DNA of 64,000 bases from Microvenator marinus (GCF_007993755.1 NZ_CP042467.1:5108001-5172000); one strand, 5' to 3'; positions 8,995 through 18,722 are shown, counted from the stretch's first letter. Made by a program: numbers and translations. The notes: generated by a model from the letters alone, not told the origin.

Positions 8995-9393
8995 ATGACA
9001 CAGCAACGCATAGATTTAGGAAAGAAGAGTGAGTCCATCGCCGCGGATTTTCTCGAGAAGCAAGGCTGGAGTATTCTCGAGAGGAATTACAGATGTACCC
9101 TTGGCGAAATCGACATCATCGCTGAGCGCATTGACGAAGTGGCGGGAGCGTTTCGTAAGACGATCGCGCTGGTGGAGGTGAAGTCGCGGAGGAGGCGCCC
9201 AGGCTTACGGCCAGAACATCAGATGACTCTTGGGAAGCGTCGAAGGCTCGTACGATTGGCCAAGAGCTATATCCGTGCACGTAGAGTGAGAGCACGCGTC
9301 AGGTTTGATGTTGTAGCTGTAGAGTGGAATGCAGAAGAGTATGTGGTCAGACACCATGAATCGGCCTTTGATGCCAATGGTCACGTGACCTGA
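8995..9393 (+). CDS. yraN: YraN-family (UPF0102) predicted endonuclease
   Basis: The protein matches the small YraN family, whose members adopt a PD-(D/E)xK nuclease-like fold. Visible family features are the N-terminal GKKSESIAADFLEKQGW helix, LERNYRCTLGEIDIIA (the catalytic-type Glu and Asp) and the LVEVKSRR strand (the ExK part). A basic helix and a final RFDVVAVE strand follow. The length of 132 residues is typical. A perfect AGGAGG at 8984-8989 lies 5 bases before the ATG. Biochemical function is not settled in the family; a role in DNA processing is inferred. Confidence 0.88.
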   Translation: MTQQRIDLGKKSESIAADFLEKQGWSILERNYRCTLGEIDIIAERIDEVAGAFRKTIALVEVKSRRRRPGLRPEHQMTLGKRRRLVRLAKSYIRARRVRARVRFDVVAVEWNAEEYVVRHHESAFDANGHVT

Positions 9394-10842
9394 TCATTTA
9401 GCTTTGAGCCGAGCAACCTCTTCCGAAAGCTTGCTCCGCTTCAAGGTCGAGTACACTTCTTCGCGGATTTTAGAGGTCGTTTCGTCCAGCTCGCGCCCGC
9501 TCGCGGAATCCGTTGGGGTTCCTTCGATATGCAGAACGAGATCGCCCCAGCGCTCAACATAAATTCGTTCGTCTCCATTGAGGAAACAATAGGCTTCCCC
9601 GTATTCACCCTGGATCTGATTGGTCTTGATCTCCGGGAAGCGCTTCTTCACGGCCATCGTCAGGGCATCGCGGTACTCTTCCGCATCTTTCCAGGAATCA
9701 AAATTGGTAACTTGCACCGTGATCGTCTTCCCGTCCTTTTCGTAGGCGATAAGTCTGTCACCGCCCCAGCCCTTGGCTGCATTGACGAAGGTCTCGTCTG
9801 CGTCACCTAAATGCTCTTTGAAGAAGAGTCTGGCCATGAACTCGCCCATGACAGTGTTGTAGATCTTTGTGTGCTCGGGAAGAGCAGCGTCTGCGTTGAA
9901 CTCCAGAAAGGTCGGTTCATCGCCCGCAAAGTACTTTTCTGGGTGGAGGATGTGTTCGGTTGAGCTGGGTGGGTTTTGGTAGATCGCGTCAACGTCCTTC
10001 CATGTGCGTCCGATCCTGGCGGCAACCACGAAACGCATGCCGGCAAAATAAGGGAACATAAGCATCTCGCGGAAGACAGCGGGAGCCTTGGCCAACGCCG
10101 AGCCTTCATAGGTAGGTGCCTCCTCTCCTTCTTCTGCTGCAGGAGGAGCCCCCCCGAGTGATTCCAGAGCTGAGAGGTTCTCAAAGCTCATCGTCTTGAG
10201 CATGCCAGCAACCATCGGGTTGTCCACAATGCTCTTTCCTGGCTCTAATCCATTGGATTCAAAAAGGGCAAAGTCGATCATCACAATGGTCGCATCACCC
10301 TCGATGAGAGCCCCTCGCGCCAAGACGTAGTCGCCGTTTTCTAGGGCAGTGAAAGGAGCCTGAAGTGTGTCGATACTAAAGTGCTGGTCTTGAATCGCGT
10401 GAAAAAGCTCGTGGGCCATCGCCGGTCTTTGCAAAGACATGGGGATACCTCGCATCACGTAGAGTTCTTTGGTTTTTTGGTCATAGAACCCCGCGATCTG
10501 TTCAGTGAGCACGTCGAGGAGCATCTCCTTGTAGTTGAGATCTTGCGGTACGAGTCCAAGCCGCTTGTAGACCTTGCCTTCCGCCGCGATATCGTCATCC
10601 GAAACCCCTTCGTTCAGCTTCTGCAAGAGGACTTCTCGTAGCTCTGAACGCTCCTTAATCCCCTTTTTAATGGGGGCGAGTGTCTTGAGGCCCCGGAACT
10701 CACCTACAGAGACCGCGATTTCGTCGGCCGTCTTCAATAGCTCATTCTCAGACTCAGATAGCGTCTTGTCTGGAGCGGTTTGGGCGACTGAGGCCGCAGG
10801 TACAAGCAGTGATAAGACAACGAGTAATTCTCGGATTTTCAT
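9394..10842 (-). CDS. Secreted HExxH putative metallopeptidase
   Basis: The product begins with a clean signal peptide (MKIRELLVVLSLLVPAASVAQ) and carries a zinc-peptidase signature HELFHAIQDQHF (His144, Glu145, His148). A Glu-Gly-Asp-Ala motif about 33 residues later (Glu181) could supply the third metal ligand, as in gluzincins. Flanking text such as EQIAGFYDQKTKELYV is often seen around this motif in myxobacterial secreted proteins of unknown role. I chose ATG 10842 over the longer frame to 10911 because the signal peptide starts there. Substrate and physiological role are unknown. It converges on yraN with stops directly adjacent. Confidence 0.75.
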   Translation of the reverse strand: MKIRELLVVLSLLVPAASVAQTAPDKTLSESENELLKTADEIAVSVGEFRGLKTLAPIKKGIKERSELREVLLQKLNEGVSDDDIAAEGKVYKRLGLVPQDLNYKEMLLDVLTEQIAGFYDQKTKELYVMRGIPMSLQRPAMAHELFHAIQDQHFSIDTLQAPFTALENGDYVLARGALIEGDATIVMIDFALFESNGLEPGKSIVDNPMVAGMLKTMSFENLSALESLGGAPPAAEEGEEAPTYEGSALAKAPAVFREMLMFPYFAGMRFVVAARIGRTWKDVDAIYQNPPSSTEHILHPEKYFAGDEPTFLEFNADAALPEHTKIYNTVMGEFMARLFFKEHLGDADETFVNAAKGWGGDRLIAYEKDGKTITVQVTNFDSWKDAEEYRDALTMAVKKRFPEIKTNQIQGEYGEAYCFLNGDERIYVERWGDLVLHIEGTPTDSASGRELDETTSKIREEVYSTLKRSKLSEEVARLKAK

Positions 10843-11006
10843 GGGAATGGGTCCGGGTCTTTGGAGGGGCGCATAACAATTGGGCGTCCACAAATATTTC
10901 TGAGAGTGCAATTTTTGCCAACAAAATTGTAGACGTCACAAAGATGTTGGTCCATAGTGAGGCGCGTCGACGCCCATTTTAGAGTGGTCGGCGTGTTAAA
11001 CCTATA

Positions 11007-11029
11007 CGTTCGTAGTTTTTGTTCGAACG
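11007..11029. repeat. CGTTCG/CGAACG inverted repeat
   Basis: CGTTCG at 11007-11012 is mirrored by CGAACG at 11024-11029, with 11 bases between, upstream of the small lipoprotein gene at 11060. The same hexamers join without a spacer in the palindrome at 21946-21957. It may be an operator, but two copies are too few to call one. Confidence 0.25.
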
Positions 11030-11059
11030 AATGTTTGTGATTCGGAAGGAGTGTCTGTC

Positions 11060-11311
11060 ATGAAGATCCGTCACCTGTTGGTCGCACTTTTCGCAATGGT
11101 ATCTTTCGGTGCTGTTGCTTGTGGTGGAAACGAGCCAGTACCTGATGAGCAGCCAGTGGAAACACCAGCTGAAGAAACAACTCAGGAAGAGGCTCCAGCT
11201 GAAACTGCACCTGTTGAGGAGGCTCCTGCTGAGGAGCCTGCCGCTGAAGAAGCTCCTGCAGAGGAAGCTCCTGAGGCAGCAGCCGAGGGCGCAGAAGGCA
11301 CCGCTGAATAA
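11060..11311 (+). CDS. Small lipoprotein with Pro/Glu/Ala-rich tail
   Basis: This 83-residue product has a lipoprotein signal peptide ending in AVACGG (acylated Cys), then about 60 residues made almost wholly of Pro, Ala, Glu and Thr in a repeating APAEE-type pattern. Such tails are extended and acidic and would act as a spacer or periplasmic tether. The frame also has a GTG at 11051, but ATG 11060 follows GGAAGGAG (11044-11051) at normal distance. A strong terminator follows directly, so it is probably transcribed alone. No function can be assigned. Confidence 0.7.
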   Translation: MKIRHLLVALFAMVSFGAVACGGNEPVPDEQPVETPAEETTQEEAPAETAPVEEAPAEEPAAEEAPAEEAPEAAAEGAEGTAE

Positions 11312-11333
11312 GTTTTGCGACTTGTTAGTGTAC

Positions 11334-11366
11334 AAAAACGCCAGCCGTACTCCGGCTGGCGTTTTT
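11334..11366 (+). terminator. Strong intrinsic terminator
   Basis: A perfect 14-bp stem, AAAAACGCCAGCCG with CGGCTGGCGTTTTT, closes a TACTC loop. The right arm runs into a T-rich tract. It lies 22 bases after the small lipoprotein stop. The A/T ends make it usable from both strands. Confidence 0.9.
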
Positions 11367-11437
11367 GTTTATTGAATGTCTCGAGTGGAATGGGGTAATG
11401 TCTGCACACTTCTAATAGTGGTCGACGAGGCGATATT

Positions 11438-11791
11438 ATGTTGATTGAAGCACGCAACCGATGGGGTTTGGTGATCTGTGGTGGCTTAGGGGCTTTGTCC
11501 TTGAGTCTCTTAGTGGGATGCGCCGACGATTTGTACGCACCCTGTACCCTGGATCCTTCCTCCCCCGATCTTGCCGTTCAGCTCTGTGGTGATACGTCTC
11601 GAGAGCTAAGTTGTGCCGTAGATAACTACGTGCAATGTGAAACTCGAGTCTGCGCACGATACAGCGGATCAGCACCTTTCTGCACCAAACGATGCAGCGA
11701 TGATAGTGATTGCCCAGCAGGCAGATGCTTAGAATTCCCGTTCCAGTCGGGTAAGCTCTACTGCGTGGAGAACCAGCTTGTTGAGCAATGA
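11438..11791 (+). CDS. Cys-rich lipoprotein
   Basis: The 117-residue product has a signal peptide with lipobox LLVGC, followed by a mature part holding about ten Cys. A CxxDSDCPAGRC-like stretch resembles the small disulfide-knotted modules common in myxobacterial secreted lipoproteins. It probably sits on the outer membrane or in the periplasm. No enzyme motif is present. It is separated from the glt-like operon by 168 bases containing a candidate promoter. Confidence 0.65.
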   Translation: MLIEARNRWGLVICGGLGALSLSLLVGCADDLYAPCTLDPSSPDLAVQLCGDTSRELSCAVDNYVQCETRVCARYSGSAPFCTKRCSDDSDCPAGRCLEFPFQSGKLYCVENQLVEQ

Positions 11792-11798
11792 GGTCAAC

Positions 11799-11827
11799 TT
11801 GACGCTGCTCGGGGGCTCGGGTACTTT
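11799..11827 (+). promoter_or_regulatory. Candidate sigma-70 promoter before the glt-like operon
   Basis: TTGACG (11799-11804) and TACTTT (11822-11827) are 17 bases apart, a good -35 with a modest -10. A hairpin (CCGAGCC 11872-11878 with GGTTCGG 11884-11890) lies in the presumed leader. The assignment is by eye only. Confidence 0.3.
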
Positions 11828-11959
11828 TGTGCCGCTTGTCATTAATGAATGTTTACGATTGCGATGTGGGGCCGAGCCTGCCTGGTTCGGTGGTTCTGTG
11901 AGACCAAACTCTGTCTCAAAGACGAAATCCAATAGTTTAACGACCGAAGTGAGGTCAGT

Positions 11960-13573
11960 GTGACGACTCAATTGAACAAGAAATTCTTTCGAAGCCTCAA
12001 ATTCGCCATCGTGGGCTGCGTGGCACTCACTAGCCCTGCGCTGATGGCCCAGGGAATGAGTTTCGGCGAGGACGAAGTGGAAGCCGTGACCGAAATGAGC
12101 CCTATGGGTAAGGTGCTCGAAGAAGGCAAAGCACTCTACAATGAGGAGAAGTTTGAAGAGGCGAGTCTTACCTTTTGGAAGGTGATTCAGGACACTGACG
12201 TGGCGGCCGAGGCTTTTAAGCCGGAAGCCAAATACGAGCTCGGTAAAACCCTTTTCAAACTGAAGCTCTACCACTCGGCATTGCAGATTTTTGGACAGAT
12301 CGTCGACGAAGGTCCGTCAAATCCGTACTTTCTTCCTACGCTCCGCGGCCTCGTTCTCCTGACTGATGAAGTTCCCGAAGACCCGTTGCTCATGCAACGA
12401 CTCGCGGCCTATGCCGAGTTTTTCCCGAATGAAGTGCCCGAGAGATATCGCGATCGCTTCGCTTATCTCGTTGGACGCCATATGTACAACGAGCTCGATA
12501 TTGACGAGGCGCTTAGGATTCTCGGGATGGTTTCCACGCGGAGCCCCGACTATGCAAAGGCACGCTACATCTCCGGTGTGGCGCACGTTGCGAACTACGA
12601 GGCTGCCGAGGCTGTTGACGCATTCAAGGAAGTCTTACGATTTCTAGTGGCTAAGGAAGAAGCGGGAACTCTGAACGAGGAAGAAGCTCAGCTTCTGGAC
12701 ATGACCAACCTCGGTATGGCTCGCGTCTTTTACTCGACCGGTGGATACGATACCTCTCTGAAGTATTACGGAAGGATTTCGCGCACTTCCGCCCAATGGC
12801 CAACGGCCTTGTTTGAGTCGAGCTGGGCCTATTTCCAGATGGACCTCTACAATAAGGCTCTGGGCAATTTGCTTACGATCAACGCACCGTTTTTCGATAC
12901 CGCTTATTTCCCTGAGGGAATGATTTTGACCGCGGTGTTGTACTTCTATAACTGCAAGTACGATCGCGTGCGCTACGTGCTTGAGGGTTTTGACGAGCAA
13001 TACGTGCCAATTAAGGCAGAGATCGATTCGGTGGTAGCGAAGTATTCTGACGATACGGAGGCCATGTACAAATGGCTGCTAGATCAGCGCCAGGGAGCGA
13101 CCGAGAACTACGAACTGGTTCGCGTCGTAAACTCGGCCCTCAATGACCAACAGGTTCAGAGAAAGGTCAAACTTATTGAAGCTATCTCCGAGGAGAAAGC
13201 GGCCCTCTCCGAAAAATCCCAGACTTGGAAGTCCTCGCCACTTGCTAGAGCGTTGGATACAGACTTGGAAGTGTCCGCTGGGTTTGCACGCTCGGACGCA
13301 GGAATGATCGCTCAACAAAGACTTGAACGAGCTTCACGAGAGCTAGAAAATCTTGTTCTCGAACAAAAGAAAATTCAATTCGAAGTCGCCCGAGCTGAAA
13401 AGGGTGAGATCGAGGCAGACCTGAGAGCCTCCATGGTGGTGGATCGGGATGTCACAGATAAGCCGAGCGTCGATGTCTCCGATGAGGAAATGTACTGGAC
13501 GTTCGATGGCGAATATTGGCGAGATGAGCTCGGTTTTTATGTGTTCGATGTAAACTCCGAGTGCAAACGCTGA
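11960..13573 (+). CDS. gltC: Periplasmic TPR protein, GltC-like
   Basis: An N-terminal signal peptide (cleavage near ALMAQG) is followed by tandem tetratricopeptide repeats from about residue 45 to 380: EGKALYNEEKFEEA, KYELGKTLFKLKLYHSALQIF and KYYGRISRT-type units. A coiled coil (about 385-485) and a Tyr/Trp/Asp-rich end follow. This arrangement and the position just before a GltD-like gene resemble GltC of the Myxococcus xanthus gliding machine, a periplasmic TPR scaffold. In Myxococcus gltC lies in a separate cluster, so the symbol is tentative. The GTG start is supported by GAGG at 11951-11954. It is 15 bases from the next gene. Confidence 0.6.
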   Translation: MTTQLNKKFFRSLKFAIVGCVALTSPALMAQGMSFGEDEVEAVTEMSPMGKVLEEGKALYNEEKFEEASLTFWKVIQDTDVAAEAFKPEAKYELGKTLFKLKLYHSALQIFGQIVDEGPSNPYFLPTLRGLVLLTDEVPEDPLLMQRLAAYAEFFPNEVPERYRDRFAYLVGRHMYNELDIDEALRILGMVSTRSPDYAKARYISGVAHVANYEAAEAVDAFKEVLRFLVAKEEAGTLNEEEAQLLDMTNLGMARVFYSTGGYDTSLKYYGRISRTSAQWPTALFESSWAYFQMDLYNKALGNLLTINAPFFDTAYFPEGMILTAVLYFYNCKYDRVRYVLEGFDEQYVPIKAEIDSVVAKYSDDTEAMYKWLLDQRQGATENYELVRVVNSALNDQQVQRKVKLIEAISEEKAALSEKSQTWKSSPLARALDTDLEVSAGFARSDAGMIAQQRLERASRELENLVLEQKKIQFEVARAEKGEIEADLRASMVVDRDVTDKPSVDVSDEEMYWTFDGEYWRDELGFYVFDVNSECKR

Positions 13574-13588
13574 TTCACGAGGTGAAAG

Positions 13589-16500
13589 ATGAGGTTGCTA
13601 AACATGCGTAAGATTGTCCTTTGGGTTTTGGCGGGTTTCCTACTCGCGAGTCCCGCTCAAGCACAGCAAGATAAAGAGGAGACTCAGTTATCTGATGTGA
13701 AGGTGAAGCAGGCTGAAAAACCCACACTCGAGGGAGAATCGGAAGGTCCGATGAAGACCTCGATCGTGGGGGATAAGAAGGTCGAAAGTGTAAAAAAGAC
13801 CGACGAAGCAATCCAGCAACTCAAGGACCTATTGAAGGCCACACCTCGGGATAATCCTCAACGTGCGGAGTTCCTCTTCAACCTTGCTGAAATGTACTGG
13901 GACAAATCTCGCTTCTACGAGCAAGGTTCGTACGCAAGGCAAAGTGAGTGTTTCTCCTATCGTGATCAGGGAGACGCAAAGAAGGAAGCTCAGTGTGAGC
14001 AAGGCCGAAAGGATATGCTCAACGAGAGCAAGCGTTGGAAGGAAGAATCCGTCCAACTCTACGTCGAGATCATTCGGAATTTCCCGACGTTCAAGGACCT
14101 CGACGAGGTCTACTTCTATCTGGGCGCGAACCTCATGGAGGTTGGAAAGAAGAAGGAAGCGATCGAATTCTTCAAACGCCTCATCAACGACTTTCCAAAA
14201 AGCCAACACATTCCAAACGTTCTCCTGGCGTTCGGCGACTATTATTTCGACAATGACGACATGGATCAGGCACTCAAAGCCTACCAACGTGTCGGCCAAT
14301 ATCCGAAGTCCACAGCATATCCATATGCCCGATACAAAGAGGCGTGGTGTCATTTCAACCTCGACTCGAAGCCCAAAGCTCTCGATACGTTCCTGGATGT
14401 GTTGAAGCTCAGCAAGTCTGCGAAGTCGGGCGTGGGTGCAGGTCTCGTGCGTCAGACACGCAACGATATCGTTCTAACCTACTCGCATATTGGAGCCGCA
14501 GATAAAGCGATCCCCTTCTTTCGGCGCGTAGCGTCGGATAAGGAAGACTGGGTGCCTATGGGAGAGCGCCTCGCAATTCTTTACAGCGATAAAGGAAAGC
14601 CGTCGGATTCAACACAGGTCTATCGCGAGTTGATCTCGGTCAATAAGGAAAGCGTTAAGACCATCGACTACCAATATGAAATCGTACGGAACACCACGAC
14701 GATCAACTCCTACAGCCCAGACTCGGTCAAGGAGATCGTTCGACTGATGAAGCTCGTTCAGCTTGCGGATTCAGGAAAAGGATTTAAGGACGTGGATCCT
14801 AAAACCTATCCTCAGACACGTGCCAGAAGCGAAGAACTCGTCAGAACTTGGGCCATCACCTACCACCGCGAAGCACAGAAGACGAAGAACCCCGATCTCT
14901 ACGCAATGGCCTACTTCCTCTACAAAGAGTACCTCGATACCTTTGATAATCAGGGAGAGGAATACAACATGCAGTTCTTCTATGGAGAGCTGCTCTATCG
15001 TCTACAGAAGTGGGAAGAGGCTGCTACAGCCTATGAAAAAGTGCTCGCCATGGATGAGAAGGGCAAATACACCAATGAATCGGTACACGCCCTTGTCCTT
15101 TCGTACTTCAAGATCGTGAACACATCCGAAGAGCAAGCCAACCTTCAGGCTCGCAAAGACGAAATGCTAGAGGAGCCGAAAGAAGGCGAGGAAGATAAGC
15201 CGGCACCGATTCCTGAGGCCAAGCCAATCCCCGATTTGCACCAACGCCTGATCGCAGCGTGCGAAAAGTATGTCGCTTTGAATCCGGAGGGAGATCGAAT
15301 CGTGGACGTCAAGTACACGATGGGCCGTACCTACTACGACTTCGATCACCACGATAAAGCGATCGGATCATTCAAGGATATCGCTCATAATCACAGCGAG
15401 CATCGACTTGCGGTGATTGCAGCGAACCTGCATTTGGACAGTTTGAATCTCTTGAGAAAGTACGATGACCTTCATATTGCGGTCATTGAGTACCTCGAGA
15501 AACAGCCGATTAAGGATGAGGCTTTCCTTTCGGATATCAACGCCCTCAACGCGTCGATTCGTTTCAAGAAATGTACGGTGCTTGACGACGAAGAGAAGTG
15601 GAAAGACGCAGCTCAGTGCTTCGTCGACTTCTATCGTGATTTCCCTCAGTCCGAACTTGTGGACAAGGCGCTCTACAACGCGGCTCTTGATTTCGAGCGC
15701 ATGAAGGAACTTGGTAAGGCGATTCAGGTTCGAATCTTCCTTCTCAAGGAGCGTCCCGATTCGGAACTCGCTCCCAAGAGTCTCTACAATATCGGAGGTA
15801 ACTACCACGCGCTCGCCGTCTACACCGAAGCTGCAAAGTTCTATGAACTCTACGCCGCTACGTATCCCAAGATGGAGAATGCTGAGGTCGCTCTCGCAAA
15901 CGCTTCGACGTTCCGCCAGGGGCTCGGTGAATTGGACAAAGCTGTGGAGAATTACGAGACGTTCCTCGAACTTTATGGAAAACGTGACGAGGACAAGTCA
16001 GCAGAGGTCTACTATCAGATCGCCACGATTTACGAGCAGCAAGGGCGCAAGAAAGACGCATTCAACCAGTACCAGGGCTATTTGAAGCGATTTGGAAAGA
16101 AGGGACCTGCCAACCGGTATCTCGAATCTCATATGAAGATCGGGATGTACTACTGGGATCTCGGTGGATCCTCCAATCGAAAAACGGCGAAGACCTGGTT
16201 CAATAAGACTCTCAAAGAGTTCAATTCGATGGGCAAGGCTGACCAAGAGGCCATGACCACGGGGCGCGATGCGGCTGCTCAAGCGCGATTCATGCTCGGT
16301 GAAGAGGTCTTCGAGGAGATGGTCAAAATCAAGATCGACTCTCCGAACGAGAAGGTCCTCAAGAAGCGCATGCAAGAGAAGATGAAGGTCGCCATGGAAG
16401 CCAAAGAGATCTTCGAAAGCGTGATTCTCTTCGGTCGTCCCGACTGGGCGATCGCCGGTCTCTATCGCATCGGGGCTGGTTTCCAAGACTTGGCGAACAA

Positions 16501-16858
16501 TATTCGACAGAGTCCACCACCACCGCGTCTGACCTATGACCAAAAAGAGATCTATCGGGGAATTCTAGAGGACAACGCGAGTCAGATTGAAACGCTTGCT
16601 GTGGATGCGTACAAGCGCGCGCTTGATATCGCAAAAGAGAAGAGTTGGTTCAACCAGTACAGCCGACGCGCCGAGGTTGCTCTTGCTCAACTTCGACCAA
16701 GAGAATTCCGCCGGCCGTCTGAATTGAGAGCACAGCCAGATCACTTCAGCAGTGGTTTGTCGCGTGTGCCTTTCCTCAAGCAGGTTAAGGACGAGGATCG
16801 CCTTACAGACTTTGGCTCTTCTGAGCCTCCCATGACCGAACCTACGTCTCAGCGATGA
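13589..16858 (+). CDS. gltD: Long periplasmic TPR protein, GltD/AgmU-like
   Basis: A signal peptide (about 1-25, ending SPAQAQ) precedes roughly 1060 residues of helical repeats. Many are clear TPRs, for example FYLGANLMEVGKKKEAIEF, YYFDNDDMDQALKAYQ and YNIGGNYHALAVYTEAAKF. Size, location and gene order match GltD (AgmU) of M. xanthus, a large periplasmic TPR protein of the Agl-Glt gliding complex. The next gene starts inside its stop (ATGA at 16855-16858). It is expected to bridge inner-membrane and outer-membrane parts by protein-protein contacts. Homology is judged from domain type, length and synteny, not from alignment. Confidence 0.75.
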   Translation: MRLLNMRKIVLWVLAGFLLASPAQAQQDKEETQLSDVKVKQAEKPTLEGESEGPMKTSIVGDKKVESVKKTDEAIQQLKDLLKATPRDNPQRAEFLFNLAEMYWDKSRFYEQGSYARQSECFSYRDQGDAKKEAQCEQGRKDMLNESKRWKEESVQLYVEIIRNFPTFKDLDEVYFYLGANLMEVGKKKEAIEFFKRLINDFPKSQHIPNVLLAFGDYYFDNDDMDQALKAYQRVGQYPKSTAYPYARYKEAWCHFNLDSKPKALDTFLDVLKLSKSAKSGVGAGLVRQTRNDIVLTYSHIGAADKAIPFFRRVASDKEDWVPMGERLAILYSDKGKPSDSTQVYRELISVNKESVKTIDYQYEIVRNTTTINSYSPDSVKEIVRLMKLVQLADSGKGFKDVDPKTYPQTRARSEELVRTWAITYHREAQKTKNPDLYAMAYFLYKEYLDTFDNQGEEYNMQFFYGELLYRLQKWEEAATAYEKVLAMDEKGKYTNESVHALVLSYFKIVNTSEEQANLQARKDEMLEEPKEGEEDKPAPIPEAKPIPDLHQRLIAACEKYVALNPEGDRIVDVKYTMGRTYYDFDHHDKAIGSFKDIAHNHSEHRLAVIAANLHLDSLNLLRKYDDLHIAVIEYLEKQPIKDEAFLSDINALNASIRFKKCTVLDDEEKWKDAAQCFVDFYRDFPQSELVDKALYNAALDFERMKELGKAIQVRIFLLKERPDSELAPKSLYNIGGNYHALAVYTEAAKFYELYAATYPKMENAEVALANASTFRQGLGELDKAVENYETFLELYGKRDEDKSAEVYYQIATIYEQQGRKKDAFNQYQGYLKRFGKKGPANRYLESHMKIGMYYWDLGGSSNRKTAKTWFNKTLKEFNSMGKADQEAMTTGRDAAAQARFMLGEEVFEEMVKIKIDSPNEKVLKKRMQEKMKVAMEAKEIFESVILFGRPDWAIAGLYRIGAGFQDLANNIRQSPPPPRLTYDQKEIYRGILEDNASQIETLAVDAYKRALDIAKEKSWFNQYSRRAEVALAQLRPREFRRPSELRAQPDHFSSGLSRVPFLKQVKDEDRLTDFGSSEPPMTEPTSQR

Positions 16859-18273
16859 GTGCAGGAGTGACGAGAATGTTGAATCGTAAATGGATGACTT
16901 TGATCGCCTTGGGTGCGTGTCTATCTCTAAGTGCTTGTGGGTCTAGTTCGACAAAGAAGGACGAGAATCCGGCAGTGAAAGCGACCGGTGCAACGACCAA
17001 TGAGGCCGCAATCAAGGCCTTTGAAAACGCTGTTTCGGTATATGAGAAGTCGGAGGGAAAGAATCTTGAGCAAGTTCAGTCTTATCTTGAGGAAGCGCTG
17101 AGCGAAGACGCTCGATTCGGAAAGGCGTGGTTCAACCTTGGGGTGATTCAAGAGAGGAGAGGTCTTCGTGACGAGGCTAGAACCTCGTATCAAAAGGCGC
17201 TCGATGTTTCTCCGGCCCTCGGGAGCGCACTCGTCAACCTCGGGATGATGAAATGGGAGGATGGTAGCCCTTCTGAGGCGCGCGATCTTTTCAATCAGGC
17301 GGTGCAAGCGGATAACTTTAATCCGGCCGCCCACAGCAATATCAGCGCGTTCTACCGCATGGATGATGACCATCGAAACGCAGTGCGTCACGCAAGGCTT
17401 TCATTGGCCGGTGACTCACAAAACGTGGATGCGTATGCCAATCTGGCCAAGACCTATTACGCCATGAAAGCGTATGACGTGGCCCTTCTGGTGTGTTTGA
17501 ACGCTGAGAAGATCGACCCTAACAAGGCCGATATTTACAATATCATGGGGATGATTTGGCTGGCTAAGAACGATGTGACCGAAGCTATTCGACAGTTTCG
17601 CCGTGCCTTGGAGAAAGATCCCAAGCATGTCGCAGCTCTTATGAACTTAGGCGCGGTAATTCTGAACGTGCGCGACTACGAAGGGGCGATTTCACTCTTC
17701 GAGCAGGTTCTCGCGTTAGAGCCGAAGAATACTGAGGCTAAGATCTCGATCGCTGTGGCGAAGCGAGGTCTGGGTGACCTGGACGCCGCTCGAGCCCTCT
17801 ATGAGGAAGTTAAGGCGGTTGAGCCTGAGAACGCTTCGGTTCAGTTCAATCTCGGTGTGATGGAGCACGAGCACATGGCTCAGAACGCCATGATTGGCTT
17901 AGGGCAGGGCGATGCGCCCGCCGATCCGATCGCTCAGATGGATTGGACGATTGGCAACATGGAAAAAGCGCTTCAACACTACGAGAAGGCAATTGAGCAC
18001 TATCGCAACTTCTTGGCCTACGACCGAGAGGTTGACCAAGAGGCTCAGAAAGAGGCCAACGAGCGCATCACTCAGGTACAGCAGCTGATTCAGGTGACTG
18101 GAGAACAGATTCCCCAGCTCAAAGAGCAAAAGATTATGATTCAGCAGGATATGAAAGCTGCTGAAGAGGCCGAGGCGCAAGCTGCAGCCGAAGAAAAGGC
18201 AGCTGCTGAAGCGGCGGCGGCTCAAGAGAGTGCCGAGGAAACGGGGACGGCCCCTCCCACACCGACCGAGTAG
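16855..18273 (+). CDS. gltE: TPR lipoprotein, GltE/AglT-like
   Basis: A lipoprotein signal peptide ends in LSACGSSS. About ten TPR units follow (roughly 65-340), such as GKAWFNLGVIQERRGLRDEAR and PNKADIYNIMGMIWLAKNDV. A coiled coil rich in Gln and Ala/Glu (about 360-460) comes next. M. xanthus GltE (AglT) is likewise a TPR lipoprotein encoded right after gltD. The start overlaps the gltD stop by 4 bases, so the two are likely translated together. A candidate later start (MLNRKW) also precedes the same signal peptide. The acidic, Ala-rich end could contact other Glt parts. Confidence 0.75.
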   Translation: MSAGVTRMLNRKWMTLIALGACLSLSACGSSSTKKDENPAVKATGATTNEAAIKAFENAVSVYEKSEGKNLEQVQSYLEEALSEDARFGKAWFNLGVIQERRGLRDEARTSYQKALDVSPALGSALVNLGMMKWEDGSPSEARDLFNQAVQADNFNPAAHSNISAFYRMDDDHRNAVRHARLSLAGDSQNVDAYANLAKTYYAMKAYDVALLVCLNAEKIDPNKADIYNIMGMIWLAKNDVTEAIRQFRRALEKDPKHVAALMNLGAVILNVRDYEGAISLFEQVLALEPKNTEAKISIAVAKRGLGDLDAARALYEEVKAVEPENASVQFNLGVMEHEHMAQNAMIGLGQGDAPADPIAQMDWTIGNMEKALQHYEKAIEHYRNFLAYDREVDQEAQKEANERITQVQQLIQVTGEQIPQLKEQKIMIQQDMKAAEEAEAQAAAEEKAAAEAAAAQESAEETGTAPPTPTE

Positions 18274-18402
18274 CGGAAACGTTTGCAGGCCTCGCGCGTT
18301 GTGATAGCCTGTCTAAAGTAGGAAAAAGACCGAATTGTGCATTTTTTTTGGAACAAACCTTCGGGCCCAATGTCGCACAATTAAGACCGTAAAGGAGACG
18401 TC

Positions 18403-18690
18403 ATGAAAGCATTCTTCGCAGCACTACTAACCGCCAGTTTGGTTCCGGCCTTGGGATTTGCCCAGGACGCGATGCCAACAGCCGGTGAGGCGATGGGAGG
18501 CGGTGGCGATAGCAACGTCGTCTACAAGAAAGAGACTCAGTACGATTTCGAAGCCGACGACGTTGAAGGAAACCTTGTGAAGCCCGACGAGCTCGGAATT
18601 CAGGCGGACCAGCACGGTAAAACGAGCAGCTTGATCAAGATTCGTTCAGATTTTGTTCCTGAAATGCTCAAATCGGTAGAAGATATTTAG
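18403..18690 (+). CDS. gltF: Small secreted CglF/GltF-like protein
   Basis: This 95-residue product has a signal peptide (about 1-20, cleavage near GFAQ), a Gly-rich linker, and a C-terminal motif with IKIRSDFVPEMLKSVEDI. That motif resembles the conserved end of CglF/GltF from Myxococcus gliding clusters. Its place between GltE-like and GltG-like genes is the same as in M. xanthus. A clear AAAGGAGA ribosome site precedes the ATG. The 129 bases upstream hold no gene and a T8 run at 18341-18348. It is probably periplasmic. Confidence 0.7.
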   Translation: MKAFFAALLTASLVPALGFAQDAMPTAGEAMGGGGDSNVVYKKETQYDFEADDVEGNLVKPDELGIQADQHGKTSSLIKIRSDFVPEMLKSVEDI

Positions 18691-18722
18691 TTTGCCCCAT
18701 TGGGCTGGCCTAGAGGACAACG

